Shown: in pieces, positions 1-6,740 of the stretch | How positions within the stretch are numbered: the first letter of the stretch is position 1 | How the letters are laid out: every line of letters starts with the position of its first letter | Made by a program: the position numbers and the translations under genes | Assembly (NCBI RefSeq): GCF_029227915.1 | Contig: NC_079877.1 | Coordinates: 8,742,001 to 8,806,000 of the forward strand | DNA: 64,000 nucleotides | Direction: 5' to 3' | Source of the DNA: Hydractinia symbiolongicarpus | Lineage: Eukaryota > Cnidaria > Hydrozoa > Anthoathecata > Hydractiniidae | The notes under the pieces: generated by a model | What the model was told of the DNA's origin: nothing | The model's input: the letters and a program-made list of their open reading frames with translations, nothing else | The model's database searches: none

Positions 1-65
1 TACTAATTTCAGTAGTTGCCAATGGTCATAAGAGGATTTATGATGCTCCTAAGATTACCTGGTAT

Positions 66-83
66 TAATAATAATAATAATAA
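66..83. repeat. (TAA)6 microsatellite in the inter-unit spacer
   Basis: Six TAA triplets in most units. Units 13, 14, 22, 27, 28, 48 and 50 have seven; unit 43 has five. These alleles account for all 3-bp changes in unit length and serve as lineage markers. Confidence 0.97.
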
Positions 84-212
84 TACTAAACCGCGCTGCA
101 TATGTCTAGAGCATTTCTTGCTGTTTAATTTCGCATTGACAGTATACACAGTTTCAGCTTTTAACATGATCGACCGTGTGGCATTCGGGCATTGACGCCA
201 TCGCGAACATAT

Positions 213-223
213 TATTTAAATAT
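213..223 (+). promoter_or_regulatory. AT-rich TATA-like element upstream of tRNA-Asp
   Basis: An AT-only palindromic stretch (TATTTAAATA plus T) lies 8-18 bp before the mature 5' end of Asp in every unit. AT-rich sequence at about -30 to -10 can aid TFIIIB placement on tRNA genes; that role here is inferred. Units 6 and 37 have a G-to-A just downstream of it. Confidence 0.4.
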
Positions 224-230
224 GAACTCG

Positions 231-302
231 TCCTCGGTAGTATAGTGGTAAGTATCCCCGCCTGTCACGCGGGAGACCGGGGTTCGATTCCCCGCCGGGG
301 AG
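231..302 (+). tRNA. tRNA-Asp (GTC), unit 1
   Basis: Seventy-two-nucleotide cytosolic aspartate tRNA that decodes GAC and GAU. The acceptor TCCTCGG pairs with CCGGGGA (one T-G wobble) and the discriminator is G73. The anticodon arm is CCCGC, loop CTGTCAC, GCGGG, giving anticodon GTC. The T arm is CGGGG, TTCGATT, CCCCG. The A box is TAGTATAGTGG and the B box GGTTCGATTCC, so the promoter is internal and transcription is by RNA polymerase III. No intron and no encoded CCA, as expected of a eukaryotic gene. A TTTTT terminator follows 5 bp after the gene. This is the consensus form of the array. Confidence 0.98.
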
Positions 303-306
303 GTTC

Positions 307-311
307 TTTTT
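307..311 (+). terminator. Pol III terminator of tRNA-Asp
   Basis: Five T residues shortly after the tRNA 3' end. In units 6, 7, 37 and 38 a C-to-T change upstream lengthens the run to eight T. Confidence 0.85.
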
Positions 312-375
312 ATCTTGTCAATGTTTCGTTTCACGTCAGTAGCGTTCGCGGGACTGTCCGGGAATACAGATTTAC

Positions 376-448
376 GCCCGGTTAGCTCAGTCGGTAGAGC
401 ATCAGACTTTTAATCTGAGGGTCGCGGGTTCGAGTCCCTCATCGGGCG
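376..448 (+). tRNA. tRNA-Lys (TTT), unit 1
   Basis: Seventy-three-nucleotide lysine tRNA that reads AAA (and AAG by wobble). The acceptor GCCCGGT pairs with ATCGGGC and the discriminator is G73. The anticodon arm is TCAGA, loop CTTTTAA, TCTGA. The B box is GGTTCGAGTCC. The T stem GCGGG/CCCTC has a C50-U64 mismatch in every copy of the array. The anticodon loop holds four T residues, as in animal tRNA-Lys(TTT) genes generally. Unlike its neighbours, the gene has no run of four T before the next gene, Ala(AGC), 107 bp downstream, so read-through into that gene is possible. Confidence 0.97.
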
Positions 449-555
449 TAACAATTATTTGGTACGATGGTGAACTAACTTTCACCACAATGTCTTGTCG
501 AAAGAGGATGAATAACGTAACATTTGCGGAGTGGCAAAGGCGAAGCAAACTTGAT
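449..555 (+). other. Lys-Ala(AGC) spacer without a T4 terminator
   Basis: The 107-bp spacer has only T runs of three or fewer on the + strand. The first TTTT after tRNA-Lys is at 634-637, past Ala(AGC). I see no further RNA gene in it. Units 13 and 27, 7 and 38, and 4 each have a single change here. Confidence 0.75.
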
Positions 556-628
556 GGGGAACTAGCTCAGATGGTAGAGCGCTCGCTTAGCATGCGAGAG
601 GTACCGGGATCGATGCCCGGGTTCTCCA
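556..628 (+). tRNA. tRNA-Ala (AGC), unit 1
   Basis: Seventy-three-nucleotide alanine tRNA. A34 is expected to be edited to inosine so that it reads GCU, GCC and GCA. The acceptor GGGGAAC pairs with GTTCTCC and includes G3-U70, the main identity element for alanyl-tRNA synthetase; the discriminator is A73. The anticodon arm is CTCGC, loop TTAGCAT, GCGAG. The T arm is CCGGG, ATCGATG, CCCGG, with the B box GGATCGATGCC. It is a close paralogue of the Ala(TGC) gene at the end of the unit, differing at positions 5-7, 15, 34 and 66-68. A TTTT terminator lies 5 bp after the gene. Confidence 0.98.
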
Positions 629-633
629 ATGCC

Positions 634-637
634 TTTT
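634..637 (+). terminator. Pol III terminator of Ala(AGC), possibly shared with Lys
   Basis: Four T residues right after Ala(AGC), and the first such run downstream of Lys. Confidence 0.8.
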
Positions 638-696
638 CCATAGGCGTAAAATAAATGAAATTTGCGCAGAGCAATTTGCAGCAGCGTTCGTGTCAT

Positions 697-812
697 GTCG
701 GGATGGCCGAGCGGTCTAAGGCGCAAGACTCAAGACAAAATGTTCTTCCACTCATCGCGTGGAGAATTCTGGTCCTCGAATGAGGGCGTGGGTTCGAATC
801 CCACTTCCGACA
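697..812 (+). tRNA. tRNA-Leu (CAA) with intron, unit 1
   Basis: Leucine tRNA that decodes UUG; 116 bp including a 32-nt intron, 84 nt mature. The acceptor GTCGGGA pairs with TTCCGAC and the discriminator is A73. It is a class II tRNA with a long variable arm after TTCTGGT. The T arm is GTGGG, TTCGAAT, CCCAC, with B box GGTTCGAATCC. Anticodon CAA is at 731-733 and the intron follows G37. Unit 1 carries the C28A variant, which puts A28 opposite G42 in the anticodon stem; the array consensus has C28. A TTTT terminator starts 3 bp downstream, and a second T run lies at 834-837. Confidence 0.95.
735..766 (+). other. Intron of tRNA-Leu (CAA)
   Basis: Thirty-two nucleotides between G37 and U38, the canonical place for eukaryotic tRNA introns removed by the tRNA splicing endonuclease. 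It contains an internal hairpin, TTCCAC with GTGGAG. The same site holds an intron in animal tRNA-Leu(CAA) genes. Intron variants: C-to-T in units 6 and 37, G-to-A in units 9 and 23. Confidence 0.9.
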
Positions 813-814
813 AC

Positions 815-818
815 TTTT
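815..818 (+). terminator. Pol III terminator of tRNA-Leu
   Basis: TTTT beginning 3 bp after the Leu gene. Kept in the deleted units 16 and 30, where it is the last intact part before the junction. Confidence 0.85.
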
Positions 819-833
819 CCCTGCCACACAAAA

Positions 834-847
834 TTTTAGGCCTAAAA
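834..847. terminator. Palindromic bidirectional T-run terminator between Leu and Tyr
   Basis: The perfect 14-bp palindrome TTTTAGGCCTAAAA gives TTTT on both strands. It is the first terminator 3' of Tyr (- strand, 844-847) and a backup for Leu (+ strand, 834-837), the two genes being convergent. Units 10 and 24 (T-to-C) and 15 and 29 (T-to-A) break the palindrome but keep both T runs. It is deleted in units 16 and 30. Confidence 0.7.
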
Positions 848-853
848 TGCAAG

Positions 854-947
854 TCCACCGAGCCGGATTTGAACCAGCGACCTAAGGATGCCTGAGTGGT
901 ATAAGTTCGTCTACAGTCCTCCGCTCTACCAACTGAGCTATCGGTGG
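854..947 (-). tRNA. tRNA-Tyr (GTA) with intron, unit 1
   Basis: Tyrosine tRNA that decodes UAC and UAU; 94 bp including a 21-nt intron, 73 nt mature. On the - strand the acceptor CCACCGA pairs with TCGGTGG and the discriminator is A73. C1-G72 is the known identity pair for eukaryotic tyrosyl-tRNA synthetase. The anticodon stem is GAGGA/TCCTT with anticodon GTA; the T arm is GCTGG, TTCAAAT, CCGGC, and the B box GGTTCAAATCC. It converges on Leu and lies downstream of iMet on the same strand. Termination is likely at the T run 844-847. All eukaryotic tRNA-Tyr genes I know of have an intron at this site. Confidence 0.97.
890..910 (-). other. Intron of tRNA-Tyr (GTA)
   Basis: Twenty-one nucleotides after G37. 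It contains UAC, which can pair with the GUA anticodon, a pairing typical of pre-tRNA-Tyr. Variants occur in units 6/37, 11/25 and 18/32. In units 16 and 30 only its first 8 nt remain. Confidence 0.9.
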
Positions 948-1040
948 ATGTAGCATCGTACAGTTCTTGTGCAGGATTATGCAGGTCATGTCACGTTTGT
1001 AGTATGACGTGGTTTTTAAAATGATGCGATAGCTCGCACG
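948..1040. other. Tyr-iMet spacer with iMet terminator
   Basis: Ninety-three base pairs between two - strand genes. The - strand has a TTTT at 1018-1021, about 20 bp after iMet. No further RNA gene is evident. Confidence 0.7.
1018..1021 (-). terminator. Pol III terminator of iMet
   Basis: Four T on the - strand, about 20 bp downstream of the iMet 3' end, which is further than for the other genes of the unit. A T5 run on + abuts it. Confidence 0.65.
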
Positions 1041-1112
1041 TAGCAGAGGGTGGTTTCGATCCACCGACCTCTGGGTTATGGGCCCAGCACGCTTCCTCTG
1101 CGCCACTCTGCT
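1041..1112 (-). tRNA. Initiator tRNA-Met (CAT), unit 1
   Basis: Seventy-two-nucleotide translation initiator. The acceptor AGCAGAG pairs with CTCTGCT, giving the A1-U72 pair typical of eukaryotic initiators. The anticodon stem ends in three G-C pairs (GGG, CCCATAA, CCC) and the T loop is ATCGAAA with A54 and A60, both initiator hallmarks. The B box is GGATCGAAACC. It is transcribed towards Tyr and away from Ala(TGC), with which it shares an 88-bp divergent upstream region. No intron. Consensus form. Confidence 0.98.
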
Positions 1113-1200
1113 GAAGGTAGGTAAGCTGAAATGTGTCTGATGTAAGGTGTAGTTTAGTATTGCGAACAGCACTCGAACTATGACCTTTTTACCATTTCCA
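1113..1200. other. Divergent 5' region between iMet and Ala(TGC)
   Basis: Eighty-eight base pairs upstream of both genes. It holds no tRNA. Any upstream promoter aid for either gene would lie here, but I recognise no specific element. Unit 45 has a 1-bp deletion in it, and units 16, 18, 30 and 32 share a TAGGTA-to-CAGGGA change just 5' of iMet. Confidence 0.6.
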
Positions 1201-1273
1201 GGGGGATTAGCTCACATGGTAGAGCGCTCGCTTTGCATGCGAGAGGTACCGGGATCGATGCCCGGATCCTCCA
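1201..1273 (+). tRNA. tRNA-Ala (TGC), unit 1
   Basis: Seventy-three-nucleotide alanine tRNA that decodes GCA and GCG. The acceptor GGGGGAT pairs with ATCCTCC and has G3-U70; A73 is the discriminator. The anticodon arm is CTCGC, loop TTTGCAT, GCGAG; the T arm is CCGGG, ATCGATG, CCCGG. Compared with Ala(AGC), positions 5-7 and 66-68 differ together so pairing is kept, position 15 is C instead of G, and only base 34 of the anticodon differs. A TTTTT terminator follows after 8 bp. Consensus form. Confidence 0.98.
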
Positions 1274-1532
1274 AGACGATGTTTTTAATTTATTTATTTT
1301 TATACTAATTTCAGTAGTTGCCAATGGTCATAAGAGGATTTATGATGCTCCTAAGATTACCTGGTATTAATAATAATAATAATAATACTAAACCGCGCTG
1401 CATATGTCTATAGCATTTCTTGCTGTTTAATTTCGCATTGACAGTATACACAGTTTCAGCTTTTAACATGATCGACCGTGTGGCATTCGGGCATTGACGC
1501 CATCGCGAACATATTATTTAAATATGAACTCG
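1274..1532. other. Inter-unit spacer, longest tRNA-free stretch
   Basis: About 259 bp between Ala(TGC) and the next Asp. It holds a T5 terminator (1282-1286), an AT-rich run, the TAA microsatellite and the TATA-like element before Asp. I see no gene in it. A 60-codon open frame in the 7-TAA units is not conserved in the other units. Confidence 0.8.
1282..1286 (+). terminator. Pol III terminator of Ala(TGC)
   Basis: Five T residues 8 bp after the gene, with a further T5 run about 10 bp later. Confidence 0.85.
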
Positions 1533-1604
1533 TCCTTGGTAGTATAGTGGTAAGTATCCCCGCCTGTCACGCGGGAGACCGGGGTTCGATTCCCCGTCGG
1601 GGAG
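1533..1604 (+). tRNA. tRNA-Asp (GTC), unit 2
   Basis: C5T and C66T; both acceptor pairs become G-U wobbles. Confidence 0.94.
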
Positions 1605-1677
1605 GTTCTTTTTATCTTGTCAATGTTTCGTTTCACGTCAGTAGCGTTCGCGGGACTGTCCGGGAATACAGATTTAC

Positions 1678-1750
1678 GCCCGGTTAGCTCAGTCGGTAGA
1701 GCATCAGACTTTTAATCTGAGGGTCGCGGGTTCGAGTCCCTCATCGGGCG
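1678..1750 (+). tRNA. tRNA-Lys (TTT), unit 2
   Basis: Consensus copy. Confidence 0.97.
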
Positions 1751-1857
1751 TAACAATTATTTGGTACGATGGTGAACTAACTTTCACCACAATGTCTTGT
1801 CGAAAGAGGATGAATAACGTAACATTTGCGGAGTGGCAAAGGCGAAGCAAACTTGAT

Positions 1858-1930
1858 GGGGAACTAGCTCAGATGGTAGAGCGCTCGCTTAGCATGCGAG
1901 AGGTACCGGGATCGATGCCCGGGTTCTCCA
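1858..1930 (+). tRNA. tRNA-Ala (AGC), unit 2
   Basis: Consensus copy. Confidence 0.97.
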
Positions 1931-1998
1931 ATGCCTTTTCCATAGGCGTAAAATAAATGAAATTTGCGCAGAGCAATTTGCAGCAGCGTTCGTGTCAT

Positions 1999-2114
1999 GT
2001 CGGGATGGCCGAGCGGTCTAAGGCGCCAGACTCAAGACAAAATGTTCTTCCACTCATCGCGTGGAGAATTCTGGTCCTCGAATGAGGGCGTGGGTTCGAA
2101 TCCCACTTCCGACA
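1999..2114 (+). tRNA. tRNA-Leu (CAA) with intron, unit 2
   Basis: Consensus form, with C28 pairing to G42. Confidence 0.97.
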
Positions 2115-2155
2115 ACTTTTCCCTGCCACACAAAATTTTAGGCCTAAAATGCAAG

Positions 2156-2249
2156 TCCACCGAGCCGGATTTGAACCAGCGACCTAAGGATGCCTGAGTG
2201 GTATAAGTTCGTCTACAGTCCTCCGCTCTACCAACTGAGCTATCGGTGG
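2156..2249 (-). tRNA. tRNA-Tyr (GTA) with intron, unit 2
   Basis: Consensus copy. Confidence 0.97.
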
Positions 2250-2342
2250 ATGTAGAATCGTACAGTTCTTGTGCAGGACTATGCAGGTCATGTCACGTTT
2301 GTAGTATGACGTGGTTTTTAAAATGATGCGATAGCTCGCACG

Positions 2343-2414
2343 TAGCAGAGGGTGGTTTCGATCCACCGACCTCTGGGTTATGGGCCCAGCACGCTTCCTC
2401 TGCGCCACTCTGCT
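2343..2414 (-). tRNA. Initiator tRNA-Met (CAT), unit 2
   Basis: Consensus copy. Confidence 0.97.
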
Positions 2415-2502
2415 GAAGGTAGGTAAGCTGAAATGTGTCTGATGTAAGGTGTAGTTTAGTATTGCGAACAGCACTCGAACTATGACCTTTTTACCATTTC
2501 CA

Positions 2503-2575
2503 GGGGGATTAGCTCACATGGTAGAGCGCTCGCTTTGCATGCGAGAGGTACCGGGATCGATGCCCGGATCCTCCA
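2503..2575 (+). tRNA. tRNA-Ala (TGC), unit 2
   Basis: Consensus copy. Confidence 0.97.
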
Positions 2576-2834
2576 AGACGATGTTTTTAATTTATTTATT
2601 TTTATACTAATTTCAGTAGTTGCCAATGGTCATAAGAGGATTTATGATGCTCCTAAGATTACCTGGTATTAATAATAATAATAATAATACTAAACCGCGC
2701 TGCATATGTCTAGAGCATTTCTTGCTGTTTAATTTCGCATTGACAGTATACACAGTTTCAGCTTTTAACATGATCGACCGTGTGGCATTCGGGCATTGAC
2801 GCCATCGCGAACATATTATTTAAATATGAACTCG

Positions 2835-2906
2835 TCCTCGGTAGTATAGTGGTAAGTATCCCCGCCTGTCACGCGGGAGACCGGGGTTCGATTCCCCGCC
2901 AGGGAG
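2835..2906 (+). tRNA. tRNA-Asp (GTC), unit 3
   Basis: G68A gives a C5-A68 mismatch in the acceptor stem; shared with units 21 and 35. Confidence 0.9.
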
Positions 2907-2979
2907 GTTCTTTTTATCTTGTCAATGTTTCGTTTCACGTCAGTAGCGTTCGCGGGACTGTCCGGGAATACAGATTTAC

Positions 2980-3052
2980 GCCCGGTTAGCTCAGTCGGTA
3001 GAGCATCAGACTTTTAATCTGAGGGTCGCGGGTTCGAGTCCCTCATCGGGCG
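2980..3052 (+). tRNA. tRNA-Lys (TTT), unit 3
   Basis: Consensus copy. Confidence 0.97.
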
Positions 3053-3159
3053 TAACAATTATTTGGTACGATGGTGAACTAACTTTCACCACAATGTCTT
3101 GTCGAAAGAGGATGAATAACGTAACATTTGCGGAGTGGCAAAGGCGAAGCAAACTTGAT

Positions 3160-3232
3160 GGGGAACTAGCTCAGATGGTAGAGCGCTCGCTTAGCATGCG
3201 AGAGGTACCGGGATCGATGCCCGGGTTCTCCA
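3160..3232 (+). tRNA. tRNA-Ala (AGC), unit 3
   Basis: Consensus copy. Confidence 0.97.
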
Positions 3233-3300
3233 ATGCCTTTTCCATAGGCGTAAAATAAATGAAATTTGCGCAGAGCAATTTGCAGCAGCGTTCGTGTCAT

Positions 3301-3416
3301 GTCGGGATGGCCGAGCGGTCTAAGGCGCCAGACTCAAGACAAAATGTTCTTCCACTCATCGCGTGGAGAATTCTGGTCCTCGAATGAGGGCGTGGGTTCG
3401 AATCCCACTTCCGACA
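3301..3416 (+). tRNA. tRNA-Leu (CAA) with intron, unit 3
   Basis: Consensus copy. Confidence 0.97.
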
Positions 3417-3457
3417 ACTTTTCCCTGCCACACAAAATTTTAGGCCTAAAATGCAAG

Positions 3458-3551
3458 TCCACCGAGCCGGATTTGAACCAGCGACCTAAGGATGCCTGAG
3501 TGGTATAAGTTCGTCTACAGTCCTCCGCTCTACCAACTGAGCTATCGGTGG
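3458..3551 (-). tRNA. tRNA-Tyr (GTA) with intron, unit 3
   Basis: Consensus copy. Confidence 0.97.
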
Positions 3552-3644
3552 ATGTAGCATCGTACAGTTCTTGTGCAGGACTATGCAGGTCATGTCACGT
3601 TTGTAGTATGACGTGGTTTTTAAAATGATGCGATAGCTCGCACG

Positions 3645-3716
3645 TAGCAGAGGGTGGTTTCGATCCACCGACCTCTGGGTTATGGGCCCAGCACGCTTCC
3701 TCTGCGCCACTCTGCT
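3645..3716 (-). tRNA. Initiator tRNA-Met (CAT), unit 3
   Basis: Consensus copy. Confidence 0.97.
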
Positions 3717-3804
3717 GAAGGTAGGTAAGCTGAAATGTGTCTGATGTAAGGTGTAGTTTAGTATTGCGAACAGCACTCGAACTATGACCTTTTTACCATT
3801 TCCA

Positions 3805-3877
3805 GGGGGATTAGCTCACATGGTAGAGCGCTCGCTTTGCATGCGAGAGGTACCGGGATCGATGCCCGGATCCTCCA
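3805..3877 (+). tRNA. tRNA-Ala (TGC), unit 3
   Basis: Consensus copy. Confidence 0.97.
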
Positions 3878-4136
3878 AGACGATGTTTTTAATTTATTTA
3901 TTTTTATACTAATTTCAGTAGTTGCCAATGGTCATAAGAGGATTTATGATGCTCCTAAGATTACCTGGTATTAATAATAATAATAATAATACTAAACCGC
4001 GCTGCATATGTCTAGAGCATTTCTTGCTGTTTAATTTCGCATTGACAGTATACACAGTTTCAGCTTTTAACATGATCGACCGTGTGGCATTCGGGCATTG
4101 ACGCCATCGCGAACATATTATTTAAATATGAACTCG

Positions 4137-4208
4137 TCCTCGGTAGTATAGTGGTAAGTATCCCCGCCTGTCACGCGGGAGACCGGGGTTCGATTCCCCG
4201 CCGGGGAG
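4137..4208 (+). tRNA. tRNA-Asp (GTC), unit 4
   Basis: Consensus copy. Confidence 0.97.
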
Positions 4209-4281
4209 GTTCTTTTTATCTTGTCAATGTTTCGTTTCACGTCAGTAGCGTTCGCGGGACTGTCCGGGAATGCAGATTTAC

Positions 4282-4354
4282 GCCCGGTTAGCTCAGTCGG
4301 TAGAGCATCAGACTTTTAATCTGAGGGTCGCGGGTTCGAGTCCCTCATCGGGCG
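4282..4354 (+). tRNA. tRNA-Lys (TTT), unit 4
   Basis: Consensus copy; an A-to-G change lies 11 bp upstream, as in units 5 and 36. Confidence 0.97.
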
Positions 4355-4461
4355 TAACAATTATTTGGTACGATGGTGAACTAACTTTCACCACATTGTC
4401 TTGTCGAAAGAGGATGAATAACGTAACATTTGCGGAGTGGCAAAGGCGAAGCAAACTTGAT

Positions 4462-4534
4462 GGGGAACTAGCTCAGATGGTAGAGCGCTCGCTTAGCATG
4501 CGAGAGGTACCGGGATCGATGCCCGGGTTCTCCA
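4462..4534 (+). tRNA. tRNA-Ala (AGC), unit 4
   Basis: Consensus copy. Confidence 0.97.
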
Positions 4535-4602
4535 ATGCCTTTTCCATAGGCGTAAAATAAATGAAATTTGCGCAGAGCAATTTGCGGCAGCGTTCGTGTC
4601 AT

Positions 4603-4718
4603 GTCGGGATGGCCGAGCGGTCTAAGGCGCCAGACTCAAGACAAAATGTTCTTCCACTCATCGCGTGGAGAATTCTGGTCCTCGAATGAGGGCGTGGGTT
4701 CGAATCCCACTTCCGACA
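4603..4718 (+). tRNA. tRNA-Leu (CAA) with intron, unit 4
   Basis: Consensus copy. Confidence 0.97.
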
Positions 4719-4759
4719 ACTTTTCCCTGCCACACAAAATTTTAGGCCTAAAATGCAAG

Positions 4760-4853
4760 TCCACCGAGCCGGATTTGAACCAGCGACCTAAGGATGCCTG
4801 AGTGGTATAAGTTCGTCTACAGTCCTCCGCTCTACCAACTGAGCTATCGGTGG
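4760..4853 (-). tRNA. tRNA-Tyr (GTA) with intron, unit 4
   Basis: Consensus copy. Confidence 0.97.
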
Positions 4854-4946
4854 ATGTAGCATCGTACAGTTCTTGTGCAGGACTATGCAGGTCATGTCAC
4901 GTTTGTAGTATGACGTGGTTTTTAAAATGATGCGATAGCTCGCACG

Positions 4947-5018
4947 TAGCAGAGGGTGGTTTCGATCCACCGACCTCTGGGTTATGGGCCCAGCACGCTT
5001 CCTCTGCGCCACTCTGCT
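4947..5018 (-). tRNA. Initiator tRNA-Met (CAT), unit 4
   Basis: Consensus copy. Confidence 0.97.
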
Positions 5019-5106
5019 GAAGGTAGGTAAGCTGAAATGTGTCTGATGTAAGGTGTAGTTTAGTATTGCGAACAGCACTCGAACTATGACCTTTTTACCA
5101 TTTCCA

Positions 5107-5179
5107 GGGGGATTAGCTCACATGGTAGAGCGCTCGCTTTGCATGCGAGAGGTACCGGGATCGATGCCCGGATCCTCCA
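5107..5179 (+). tRNA. tRNA-Ala (TGC), unit 4
   Basis: Consensus copy. Confidence 0.97.
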
Positions 5180-5438
5180 AGACGATGTTTTTAATTTATT
5201 TATTTTTATACTAATTTCAGTAGTTGCCAATGGTCATAAGAGGATTTATGATGCTCCTAAGATTACCTGGTATTAATAATAATAATAATAATACTAAACC
5301 GCGCTGCATATGTCTAGAGCATTTCTTGCTGTTTAATTTCGCATTGACAGTATACACAGTTTCAGCTTTTAACATGATCGACCGTGTGGCATTCGGGCAT
5401 TGACGCCATCGCGAACATATTATTTAAATATGAACTCG

Positions 5439-5510
5439 TCCTCGGTAGTATAGTGGTAAGTATCCCCGCCTGTCACGCGGGAGACCGGGGTTCGATTCCC
5501 CGCCGGGGAG
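5439..5510 (+). tRNA. tRNA-Asp (GTC), unit 5
   Basis: Consensus copy. Confidence 0.97.
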
Positions 5511-5583
5511 GTTCTTTTTATCTTGTCAATGTTTCGTTTCACGTCAGTAGCGTTCGCGGGACTGTCCGGGAATGCAGATTTAC

Positions 5584-5656
5584 GCCCGGTTAGCTCAGTC
5601 GGTAGAGCATCAGACTTTTAATCTGAGGGTCGCGGGTTCGAGTCCCTCATCGGGCG
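5584..5656 (+). tRNA. tRNA-Lys (TTT), unit 5
   Basis: Consensus copy. Confidence 0.97.
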
Positions 5657-5763
5657 TAACAATTATTTGGTACGATGGTGAACTAACTTTCACCACAATG
5701 TCTTGTCGAAAGAGGATGAATAACGTAACATTTGCGGAGTGGCAAAGGCGAAGCAAACTTGAT

Positions 5764-5836
5764 GGGGAACTAGCTCAGATGGTAGAGCGCTCGCTTAGCA
5801 TGCGAGAGGTACCGGGATCGATGCCCGGGTTCTCCA
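5764..5836 (+). tRNA. tRNA-Ala (AGC), unit 5
   Basis: Consensus copy. Confidence 0.97.
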
Positions 5837-5904
5837 ATGCCTTTTCCATAGGCGTAAAATAAATGAAATTTGCGCAGAGCAATTTGCGGCAGCGTTCGTG
5901 TCAT

Positions 5905-6020
5905 GTCGGGATGGCCGAGCGGTCTAAGGCGCCAGACTCAAGACAAAATGTTCTTCCACTCATCGCGTGGAGAATTCTGGTCCTCGAATGAGGGCGTGGG
6001 TTCGAATCCCACTTCCGACA
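5905..6020 (+). tRNA. tRNA-Leu (CAA) with intron, unit 5
   Basis: Consensus copy. Confidence 0.97.
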
Positions 6021-6061
6021 ACTTTTCCCTGCCACACAAAATTTTAGGCCTAAAATGCAAG

Positions 6062-6155
6062 TCCACCGAGCCGGATTTGAACCAGCGACCTAAGGATGCC
6101 TGAGTGGTATAAGTTCGTCTACAGTCCTCCGCTCTACCAACTGAGCTATCGGTGG
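6062..6155 (-). tRNA. tRNA-Tyr (GTA) with intron, unit 5
   Basis: Consensus copy. Confidence 0.97.
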
Positions 6156-6248
6156 ATGTAGCATCGTACAGTTCTTGTGCAGGACTATGCAGGTCATGTC
6201 ACGTTTGTAGTATGACGTGGTTTTTAAAATGATGCGATAGCTCGCACG

Positions 6249-6320
6249 TAGCAGAGGGTGGTTTCGATCCACCGACCTCTGGGTTATGGGCCCAGCACGC
6301 TTCCTCTGCGCCACTCTGCT
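6249..6320 (-). tRNA. Initiator tRNA-Met (CAT), unit 5
   Basis: Consensus copy. Confidence 0.97.
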
Positions 6321-6408
6321 GAAGGTAGGTAAGCTGAAATGTGTCTGATGTAAGGTGTAGTTTAGTATTGCGAACAGCACTCGAACTATGACCTTTTTAC
6401 CATTTCCA

Positions 6409-6481
6409 GGGGGATTAGCTCACATGGTAGAGCGCTCGCTTTGCATGCGAGAGGTACCGGGATCGATGCCCGGATCCTCCA
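6409..6481 (+). tRNA. tRNA-Ala (TGC), unit 5
   Basis: Consensus copy. Confidence 0.97.
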
Positions 6482-6740
6482 AGACAATGTTTTTAATTTA
6501 TTTATTTTCATACTAATTTCAGTAGTTGCCAATGGTCATAAGAGGATTTATGATGCTCCTAAGATTACCTGGTATTAATAATAATAATAATAATACTAAA
6601 CCGCGCTGCATATGTCTAGAGCATTTCTTGCTGTTTAATTTCGCATTGACAGTATACACAGTTTCAGCTTTTAACATGATCGACCGTGTGGCATTCGGGC
6701 ATTGACGCCATCGCGAACATATTATTTAAATATAAACTCG

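Noticed and set aside
176-385. Recurring open reading frames of 60-112 codons in every unit, on both strands
   Set aside because: They run straight through tRNA genes in coding-like frames and have no domain, signal or conservation beyond that of the tRNAs. Their repetition only reflects the array.
401-420. TTTT inside the Lys anticodon loop as a premature terminator
   Set aside because: Tolerated in animal tRNA-Lys(TTT) genes, where the anticodon and U33 make it unavoidable.
449-555. An eighth RNA gene in the Lys-Ala spacer
   Set aside because: No cloverleaf, B box or known small-RNA motif could be made out on either strand.
1297-1316. 3' splice site-like motif (T-rich run, TACTAAT, TTTCAG)
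   Set aside because: There is no exon or open frame with coding character downstream and no matching donor; likely chance in an AT-rich spacer.
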